39,304 bases of DNA from Tissierellia bacterium (lineage in GTDB: Bacteria; Bacillota; Clostridia; Tissierellales; Peptoniphilaceae): assembly GCA_030527425.1 (NCBI GenBank), contig JAUNAV010000012.1:1-39304 (forward strand), written 5' to 3'. Shown piece by piece: positions 33,896-39,304 of the stretch. The notes beneath the pieces were generated by a model. The model saw only the letters and a program-made list of their open reading frames with translations. It was not told the DNA's origin and ran no database searches. Every line of letters begins with the position of its first letter. The first letter of the stretch is position 1. The position numbers and the translations under genes are program-made.

Positions 33896-33942
33896 GGTGG
33901 TGTTGAGAATAGAATTAACTATTCTGCAACATCACCTTTTAA
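33896..33942 (+). terminator. Strong terminator closing the replication/ParB operon
   Basis: GGTGGTGTTGAGAATAG (33896-33912) pairs with 33919-33936 (CTATTCT, one bulged G, CAACATCACC), six-base loop, TTTT tail. Separates the plus operon from the convergent J-protein genes. Confidence 0.9.
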
Positions 33943-33971
33943 AATAGAATAAATACCCTAATATATAAATT

Positions 33972-34898
33972 TTAGCTATGAAGCCTTTTTAAATACTCAT
34001 AAGCATTAATAACAGTTTGAGAAATCTCAGTCATATATTCATTACCATTGTTTAAATCAGGATGTACTTTTTTTATTAAAGACCTATAAGCTTTTTCTAT
34101 TTCATTTTTATCAAGAGCGTTTTTCACTCCCAAAATTTCACAAGCTTTTACTAAATTCATTTCTTCATTATTAAAATCAAAATGATTATCATCACCTTTA
34201 TAATTGCTGTCATGTTGTTTGTTTTGTTCGTTTTGATTCCAATATTCTTCCTCAGTATAAAATTTTCTATTTTTAAATTCATTATGTTCATTATTAAAAT
34301 TTTCTTGTGAATTTTTAAAATCGTCTTGATCATATGAGAACTCTGTTCTTTTTTCATCTTCTAATATTTCTGGATGAATGATCATTATAAATCTAAAAAG
34401 AAAAATAATCAAAGCGATTATTATAGTAACTACAGTAGCTTTTGAAAATTCATCAAATCCATTTATGAATTCAAATTTCTTAACCCGTTTATCATCGCCC
34501 CAAGCACAGAAAGTTATTCCTAGATCCAGTAAAAATCTTACCGCTAAATAAACATTAAGAAAACCCACGCCAATTTCTGTTAAAATCCATAGTTTCTTTG
34601 ATATACGATAAATTATATAATGAATTCCTAATACTAAAACAGCACCTAATATTATAATTAAAGCTAACATTAAAAAGACTACGATTCCCTTTGTATCCGG
34701 AGAATTAAGATATGAATATAGCCCTGTGTTTTGACCATAAGTAAAAAGTAAAAATATAGGTAGTCCGATAAAATCTCCGACAATTAAAAGTAAAAGCCCT
34801 ATAGATATTACCAAACATATTGCACCTAATTGTAAAAATATCATAGCGAAAAGTGCTATCATTACAATTATTATTCCAAAACAAATTAATATCTCCAT
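33972..34898 (-). CDS. Membrane-anchored J-domain protein (intact HPD)
   Basis: 308 residues. About five hydrophobic helices fill the first ~180 residues, then a polar Asn/Asp/Glu/Lys-rich linker (~185-240), then a C-terminal J domain: ACEILGVKNALDKNEIEKAY, SLIKKVHPDLNNGN with the HPD motif that stimulates Hsp70. The order is reversed compared with common DnaJ proteins. AAGGAGGAG precedes the ATG. It is 68 bases downstream of a paralogue on the same strand. It probably recruits host DnaK to the membrane, but the purpose is unknown; bacterial membrane J proteins in phage DNA are uncommon. Confidence 0.8.
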   Translation of the reverse strand: MEILICFGIIIVMIALFAMIFLQLGAICLVISIGLLLLIVGDFIGLPIFLLFTYGQNTGLYSYLNSPDTKGIVVFLMLALIIILGAVLVLGIHYIIYRISKKLWILTEIGVGFLNVYLAVRFLLDLGITFCAWGDDKRVKKFEFINGFDEFSKATVVTIIIALIIFLFRFIMIIHPEILEDEKRTEFSYDQDDFKNSQENFNNEHNEFKNRKFYTEEEYWNQNEQNKQHDSNYKGDDNHFDFNNEEMNLVKACEILGVKNALDKNEIEKAYRSLIKKVHPDLNNGNEYMTEISQTVINAYEYLKRLHS

Positions 34899-34966
34899 GT
34901 TATTATGACTCCTCCTTAATATAATTAATAATAAATCAATTTATTTTTAATACCTTAGCATTAAGA

Positions 34967-35857
34967 TTATTCCAAACTATTCTTTAAATATCTATATGCA
35001 TTGTATAATTCGTTAGCCTTACATTTAAAAAATTCATTTTCTAAATTGAAATCCTTATCAAATTTTTTGCTTAAATTAAAATAAGATTCTTCTAATTCCG
35101 ATCTATCAAAAATATCATTTAAGCCTAATATTCTAATAGCTCTTTGCTTAGTCATAGGTATATCATACATAAATAATTTACTTTCTTCTTTTTGTTCTTT
35201 ACTTTTTATTAAATTGTTAGCATTTTCATCTTTAATTTCATCTCTATTTTTAACTTTTCCCTTTTTCGCTTCTCTATTACTTGAAGAAAAGATATTAAAA
35301 AGGAAATAGAATAGATCTTTTAAAGTAGTTTTTGCTTCCGTTAAATAATAATTTATTAATAGAACCATTTCATAATTAGAAATATAGTATTCTAATTTTT
35401 TGTGCCTTATTATCGTTCCAAGAGCTATATATACCAAAGTCACGAATATAAAATTATCAAGCCCCCGAATACTATAAATATAGTATTGTCCATCAAAATT
35501 ACCCGTCAGAGCTAAACTATCGCTGAGAATTACAAGGAATTTAGTAAAAATAGTAGCCTCAAAAAATGCTATTAGCCATTCTATAATCATAATATGATTA
35601 TTAAATTTAAGAAACAAAAATTTCTCTATTAAGAACACGCCAATTATTGAGATTACAATAAAGCATATAAAAAGTATAGGAATCCCCTTGACATCCATAA
35701 TTTTATAAACCCAAGTATCTTGTCCATACATTAGAAAAAACATTGTAGGAGCTATAAATTCTCCAGCATATAAGAAAAATTTAAACATTAACTTATAGAA
35801 CTTAATTAGTACAACTAGAAGTATAAAAACTAGTATTGCTCCATAATCAGAATACAT
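34967..35857 (-). CDS. Membrane protein with degenerate J-like domain
   Basis: 296 residues, paralogue of the neighbour at 33972. The membrane half shares the pattern LMYGQDTWVYKIMDVKGIPI (neighbour: LFTYGQNTGLYSYL..KGIVV). The linker is basic (SSSNREAKKGKVKNRDE). The C-terminal domain keeps the J-domain layout (MTKQRAIRILGLNDIFDRSE, NAYRYLKNSL) but the HPD is replaced, the loop reading NLSKKFDKDF. It should not activate Hsp70 in the usual way and may pair with or regulate its neighbour. GGAGG precedes the ATG. Confidence 0.7.
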   Translation of the reverse strand: MYSDYGAILVFILLVVLIKFYKLMFKFFLYAGEFIAPTMFFLMYGQDTWVYKIMDVKGIPILFICFIVISIIGVFLIEKFLFLKFNNHIMIIEWLIAFFEATIFTKFLVILSDSLALTGNFDGQYYIYSIRGLDNFIFVTLVYIALGTIIRHKKLEYYISNYEMVLLINYYLTEAKTTLKDLFYFLFNIFSSSNREAKKGKVKNRDEIKDENANNLIKSKEQKEESKLFMYDIPMTKQRAIRILGLNDIFDRSELEESYFNLSKKFDKDFNLENEFFKCKANELYNAYRYLKNSLE

Positions 35858-35886
35858 TAAAAAACCTCCATAATTTCTTTATATTA

Positions 35887-35915
35887 ATCTTAGCATTTTT
35901 CTATTGGTTTATCAA
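35887..35915 (-). promoter_or_regulatory. Promoter of the J-protein gene pair
   Basis: Minus strand TTGATA (35915-35910), 17 bases, TAAGAT (35892-35887), about 30 bases before the start codon. Confidence 0.6.
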
Positions 35916-35952
35916 GATGATATAATTAATAGATTAAAATACAACAAAAAAC

Positions 35953-35981
35953 TTGACAAAAGTAAAAAATACAATTATAAT
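35953..35981 (+). promoter_or_regulatory. Strong promoter before the acidic protein gene
   Basis: TTGACA (35953-35958), 17 bases, TATAAT (35976-35981): full consensus. The sequence just upstream, ATAGATTAAAATACAACAA, resembles the one before the promoter at 36978. Confidence 0.88.
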
Positions 35982-36011
35982 TATTATTGAAAAGGTACTT
36001 TTTAACACTTA

Positions 36012-36057
36012 ATGTGGTTTAAAAACATCGTAATTTAAAACGCCACATCTATTTTTT
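36012..36057 (+). terminator. Leader terminator/attenuator before the acidic protein gene
   Basis: ATGTGG (36012-36017) with CCACAT (36043-36048) and inner TTTAAA (36018-36023) with TTTAAA (36034-36039), then T7. It would end a ~70-nt RNA from the promoter at 35953, upstream of the gene at 36096. Confidence 0.7.
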
Positions 36058-36095
36058 TATATCATTTATAGATCAAAACACAACAAGGAGGAAGT

Positions 36096-36950
36096 ATGAC
36101 TCGTTATTATATCGACGAAATGGACAACAATGCAAAAGCTGAAGATCTAATCTTTACTCATGAAGATATAGCGGATCTATTTTCAGAAGATGAAATGGGA
36201 AGGCTTTATACAGAAAATTTTGACAATTATGAATGGATGCAAGAGCTTACCGATGTAAGTATTGTGCTTGATGAACAAATATATGAATTTAGAGAATCCT
36301 ATGATAAAAGTGAAAATCTCGAAGAATTTGTTCGAGATAATTTAGATTCAATACCATTTGGAACTAGAGAAGCATATAAAGATCTAATAGAAGGATTAAA
36401 TAAAGGGGATAGAATTATGGAAAACCTACAAAAAGAGGAATATGTATTTCCTGGAGAATACAGGAATACGAAAGATGATTACGACAAAGGTGTAGATCTA
36501 TGTGATGATCTGGTAGAAAATATATTAAACAATGAAGGAGAAAGCCTTGAAGATCTAAAAATACAGTCAGCAGAGAGCATGATAGATATTTATGATGTTG
36601 ATCTATTAAAATCAGTAGAAAATTTGTATTATGATGGGCTTATTGATGTACAAACTCCATCGAATAATGAAACCATTATAGATCAAATAAGGCAAGCTCA
36701 ATTTGAAGGTAATCTTATGATATTAAATGAAAATGAACCACAAATAATGAAGAATGTTGCAATGGAATTATTAAAAGATAAAGATATAGAACTTGATGAT
36801 AGACAATTAGATGATTTAATTGAAAATATAAACTTAGACGATAGAGGAGTAGATCAGATATTAAGTGAAATCACAGAAAAAGCACAAGATATTTCCTTAG
36901 GAAAATCTGATTTATCCTTGGATTCGAAAATACCAGAGAAATCAAGATAA
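36096..36950 (+). CDS. Highly acidic protein of unknown function
   Basis: 284 residues with an excellent ribosome site (AAGGAGG). Unusually rich in Asp and Glu over its whole length (for example DLIFTHEDIADLFSEDEMG, ELDDRQLDDLIENINLDDRG), helical, no membrane segment. No family recognised. Acid-rich proteins in phages and mobile elements are often DNA mimics (antirestriction) or bind basic partners, but this is only a suggestion from composition. It lies between an attenuator-like leader and the ncRNA at 37013. Confidence 0.55.
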   Translation: MTRYYIDEMDNNAKAEDLIFTHEDIADLFSEDEMGRLYTENFDNYEWMQELTDVSIVLDEQIYEFRESYDKSENLEEFVRDNLDSIPFGTREAYKDLIEGLNKGDRIMENLQKEEYVFPGEYRNTKDDYDKGVDLCDDLVENILNNEGESLEDLKIQSAESMIDIYDVDLLKSVENLYYDGLIDVQTPSNNETIIDQIRQAQFEGNLMILNENEPQIMKNVAMELLKDKDIELDDRQLDDLIENINLDDRGVDQILSEITEKAQDISLGKSDLSLDSKIPEKSR

Positions 36951-36977
36951 ATTATAGATCAAAATAAAACAAACTGG

Positions 36978-37006
36978 TTGCAAAAAAATTTAGAATATAG
37001 TATAAT
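36978..37006 (+). promoter_or_regulatory. Promoter of the ncRNA
   Basis: TTGCAA (36978-36983), 17 bases, TATAAT (37001-37006). Start expected near 37013. Confidence 0.85.
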
Positions 37007-37012
37007 TAAATT

Positions 37013-37209
37013 AGTTAGGAAAAGTGCCTAATATGCGTAGTACATATCCCTGTTGGGGGGACAGAAGTACCAACCGTCAATTTACTACCACCGTTCACAA
37101 GCTTTCGGTGTGTCTAACTTGAACTAGGAGGAATTACTTCTTTAATATAAGAGGTTAAGTCATCAAGTGAAAGCTTATAGCAATCAGTTTAAACTGGTTG
37201 CTTTTTTTT
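37013..37209 (+). ncRNA. Structured ncRNA with own promoter and terminator
   Basis: About 195 nt between the promoter at 36978 and a terminator whose arms AGCAATCAGTTT (37179-37190) and AAACTGGTTGCT (37191-37202) are followed by T7. Possible helices: AGTTAG (37013-37018) with CTAACT (37114-37119); GTAGTA with TACTAC; CACCG/CGGTG; ACTTCTT/AAGAGGT. The loop of the CACCG hairpin contains AAGCTTTC (37099-37106), complementary to GAAAGCTT (37169-37176): a pseudoknot. More GC than its surroundings and no open frame. I could not match it to a known RNA family. It may stand alone or act as a leader for the next gene. Confidence 0.75.
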
Positions 37210-37236
37210 ATTTTAGAAATTAAAGCAGGTTATATA

Positions 37237-39018
37237 TTGTCTCATAATATTGTTAAAACAATTAAATCATTGTCTAAATTAGAAAATCATCAAATTCAAA
37301 TAACTTTAAATAATAATTCAACTAAACTTATTTTAAACTTTGACCAAAATAGTATACCTCATCTATTAGGATTACAATATCTATATTCTAAAAAAGAACA
37401 ACAAAAAATATTGAAAAAAAGCAATAAAAAGAATAATAACAAAAATCTAAAATTAAGTGGTTCAGTTTTAAGAAAAAGAGTATTAAAGAAAAACTATTCC
37501 GATGACTATATAGTAAGAAAAATAATAAAAACACAAAAATGGTATTCTAAAAGAAAAAAAGATGATGTTAAAAATAGATTATTTAATCTAGAAAAAGAAC
37601 TATTAAAATTAGATCAATGCTATATAGTTGAAAATAAACCAATAAAAACAGGTAATATGAATAGAAAAATTTCCTATTTTTTAATTAATCCAAATACAAA
37701 TGCTCACATAGGAATAGGAATATTAGATGAAAATGATAAGATTATATCTTCTAAAAAATTAAAACGAGAAAAATTAAATGATAAAAGTTATAATATTGCT
37801 TTAGTTTCATTCTTTATTCAGAAGGATAATAGATATTATATAAATACAAAATTTAAGAAAAGGATAGAAAAAGCTGAAATTTATGATAATCAATTATATA
37901 GATTTAAAAGTTTTAATTTAAATTATATTTTAAGCAAAGAAAAAAAAGAGAGGAGAAAAAATTATCTCAGGAGGCATATGGCATATATAAAAAATCCAGA
38001 AGAATTAAATGCAGATCAAATAGATGCAATAGCCAGAGGAATTACACATCTTTTAACACAAGAACAAATCGATTTGGTTTGTAATAAAGAATTTAATGTT
38101 AATCAAATTCGTTCTATTATTGCCTGTTTTGACACAGCTAAACCCTTAGATACTGATTATGTGAAACTTTTTGCAAAACCAGAAATAGAAGTTTCTCAAA
38201 TGAATGTCTTATCAGAATGCATTAAAGAAGGCTTTTCAAAAGATCAAATAGCAAGAATGTCTGAAAAAAGCTATGACGAATTATCAACAAAACTTTTACA
38301 ACTGGCAAATCGTTCATACAATTCTAGTAAAATAAATCACCTTATGTTAGAACAAATCTATAAAGGCTTAGATTATGGAGTAAATCCTAAGAAGCTATTT
38401 AAATCTACATTAAATTCTAAAAATAAAGAGAATTTGAGTTCGATAAAAAAAGAAGTTAATAAATTAATAACTGAAACTCTATATAAACCGACAAATCGTT
38501 TTATGCTAACACATGAATCGAACTATTTAGAGCCAGAAAATAGAAATAGAATGGAAGTTATGATTTCAAATTTAAAAGAAACAATTAAAAAAAATTCCAC
38601 AGAATACTTAGATGATTTAATATATGAAGCTTCTAAAAAATCTGATAGCTATAAGCCTTCATTATATAGTAGCGTGGAATCATTAGAAAAAGATAGTTAT
38701 TTAACCAATACTATAAAAGAATCAGCGTTATATATAGACACTTTGAGCTTTGAAGAAATATTAAAATTTTCTCAAAATAAAGCTTATAGCGATTTCTTAG
38801 AAGAAAACAAAATGAATTTCGGTAAAGACATAGCATTTAATAAAGCATTTGATGAATTAGATTTAGAACTTAGTAAAGAAGAATTGGAGAGTATTAAAAT
38901 TGATGCGAATTCTACCGTAAAAGATATGTATACTTCTGTAAATGAAGGTCTAAATAAAATAGAGAAAAAAAGAAATAAAAATAAAGAAATAAATAAGAGA
39001 CAAAGCAAAAGCAGATAG
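37237..39018 (+). CDS. Large multidomain protein with possible PBECR4 nuclease N-terminus
   Basis: About 593 residues. The start is taken as TTG at 37237, with CAGG upstream; the longer frame begins inside the ncRNA terminator. Residues ~20-60 (QIQITLNNNSTKLILNF, then IPHLLGLQYLYSKKE) and ~120-225 resemble PBECR4, a barnase/EndoU-like nuclease domain of phage and mobile-element proteins. Residues ~245-330 hold helical repeats (LNADQIDAIARGITHLLTQE, NVNQIRSIIACFD) like those of the next gene; the rest is helical and basic at the end (KKRNKNKEINKRQSKSR). Probably an effector or processing enzyme; domain call is tentative. Confidence 0.45.
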   Translation: MSHNIVKTIKSLSKLENHQIQITLNNNSTKLILNFDQNSIPHLLGLQYLYSKKEQQKILKKSNKKNNNKNLKLSGSVLRKRVLKKNYSDDYIVRKIIKTQKWYSKRKKDDVKNRLFNLEKELLKLDQCYIVENKPIKTGNMNRKISYFLINPNTNAHIGIGILDENDKIISSKKLKREKLNDKSYNIALVSFFIQKDNRYYINTKFKKRIEKAEIYDNQLYRFKSFNLNYILSKEKKERRKNYLRRHMAYIKNPEELNADQIDAIARGITHLLTQEQIDLVCNKEFNVNQIRSIIACFDTAKPLDTDYVKLFAKPEIEVSQMNVLSECIKEGFSKDQIARMSEKSYDELSTKLLQLANRSYNSSKINHLMLEQIYKGLDYGVNPKKLFKSTLNSKNKENLSSIKKEVNKLITETLYKPTNRFMLTHESNYLEPENRNRMEVMISNLKETIKKNSTEYLDDLIYEASKKSDSYKPSLYSSVESLEKDSYLTNTIKESALYIDTLSFEEILKFSQNKAYSDFLEENKMNFGKDIAFNKAFDELDLELSKEELESIKIDANSTVKDMYTSVNEGLNKIEKKRNKNKEINKRQSKSR

Positions 39019-39045
39019 AATAAATAACAAAAAGGAGATTAAATT

Positions 39046-39304
39046 ATGAAAATTGAGAAGGCAATTGAGAAAGCTATTAAAACCCTAAAAGATATTTTGA
39101 AAAACATTGATATAGATCAATTTGATGAGGATCAGACGGCACAAATCTATAAGGGATTAAACCAAGGATTAGATGTAAGCCGATATTCCGATCCAAAATA
39201 TAATTGGGAACAAATGCGAGAAATACGCTACGGATTAGAAACCGGTGTGGATGTAAGCCGATATTCCGATCCAAAATATAATTGGGAACAAATGCGAGAA
39301 ATAC
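39046..39304 (+). CDS. Repeat protein (partial, runs off the window)
   Basis: Begins with an ATG behind AAAGGAG and runs past the end of the window. After a helical start (IEKAIKTLKDILKNIDID) come 26-residue repeats with the pattern YKGLNQGLDVSRYSDPKYNW, EQMREIRYGLETGVDVSRYS. Such repeats occur in large proteins of Firmicute phages and conjugative elements. The repeats resemble those inside the protein at 37237, so the two are probably functionally linked. Only 86 residues are visible. Confidence 0.75.
   Translation, partial: MKIEKAIEKAIKTLKDILKNIDIDQFDEDQTAQIYKGLNQGLDVSRYSDPKYNWEQMREIRYGLETGVDVSRYSDPKYNWEQMREI
39172..39304 (+). repeat. 78-bp tandem repeat in the repeat protein gene
   Basis: Bases 39172-39226 recur without change at 39250-39304, a 78-bp period (26 codons). 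The lack of silent differences suggests recent duplication or active copying. Confidence 0.93.

Larger units (their letters stand above)
14678..39304. mobile_element. Prophage or other integrative element, left part
   Basis: Integrase, SOS-type repressor, Cro-like protein, antirepressor and a PolA/VapE/SNF2 replication set in phage-like order. The left border lies in 13679-14677; the right border and structural genes are beyond the window. Repeat proteins and a ParB-like gene also fit a conjugative or plasmid-like element. Confidence 0.85.

Noticed and set aside
34157-34357. Minus-strand frame inside the J-domain gene
   Set aside because: Low-complexity shadow of the linker region.
37013-37209. 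AGGAGG in the ncRNA as a ribosome binding site (near 37126)
   Set aside because: No start codon with an open frame follows at a useful distance.
37198-37236. TTG start at 37198 for the large protein
   Set aside because: It lies inside the terminator stem and would encode a T-run; the TTG at 37237 is more plausible.
14678-39304. Insertion sequences in the element
   Set aside because: No transposase motifs or terminal inverted repeats with target duplications were seen.

Overview
The DNA is very AT-rich, with strong AGGAGG-type ribosome binding sites, short TTG-started or ATG-started genes in tight operons, and U-tailed hairpin terminators. Housekeeping proteins (YacL, IspD/IspF, MetK, MreB, FeoA-FeoA-FeoB, AgcS) and a selenocysteine tRNA point to a low-GC anaerobic Firmicute. 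A peptoniphilus-like Tissierellia bacterium is my best guess, but this is inferred from style and gene order, not proven.

Region 1 (1-13.65 kb) is ordinary chromosome. A six-gene operon, yacL-ispD-ispF-metK-mreB-gpmA, has overlapping or nearly touching genes and ends in a terminator at 5237. It is followed by single transcription units: a 2-hydroxycarboxylate symporter; an iron(II) uptake operon (FeoA, FeoA, FeoB and a Cys-rich FeoB-associated microprotein) behind a Fur-like box; an unknown membrane protein; a Gfo/Idh/MocA oxidoreductase; a sodium:alanine symporter; and tRNA-Sec with its own promoter and terminator.

Region 2 (13.68-14.68 kb) has no intact gene and looks like the left junction of an integrated element. 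It holds a bidirectional terminator, inverted repeats, a frameshifted small membrane peptide, and two GC-rich units that resemble type I-C CRISPR repeats with no cas genes nearby.

Region 3 (14.68 kb to the end) is the early part of a prophage or other integrative element; its right end lies outside the window. In order: tyrosine integrase, a nuclease-like cargo gene and a LexA/CI-type repressor, all on the minus strand; a divergent Cro-like gene, a short Bro-N antirepressor and a MerR/Xis-like HTH protein; then two duplicated modules, each an XRE repressor facing a 37-39 residue microprotein (a third microprotein copy stands alone). After small unknown genes comes a phage replication module: DUF2815 ssDNA-binding protein, family A DNA polymerase, VapE-type primase-helicase, a gap that may be a replication origin, and an SNF2 helicase. 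A ParB-like gene that carries a 34-bp perfect palindrome follows.

Region 4 (33.9-39.3 kb) is accessory cargo: two paralogous membrane J-domain proteins on the minus strand, a very acidic protein behind an attenuator-like leader, an isolated ncRNA of about 195 nt with its own promoter, pseudoknot potential and terminator, a large protein with a possible PBECR4-type nuclease N-terminus, and the start of a protein built of 26-residue repeats. No capsid, tail, conjugation or insertion-sequence genes are visible, so phage versus conjugative element cannot be settled from this window.
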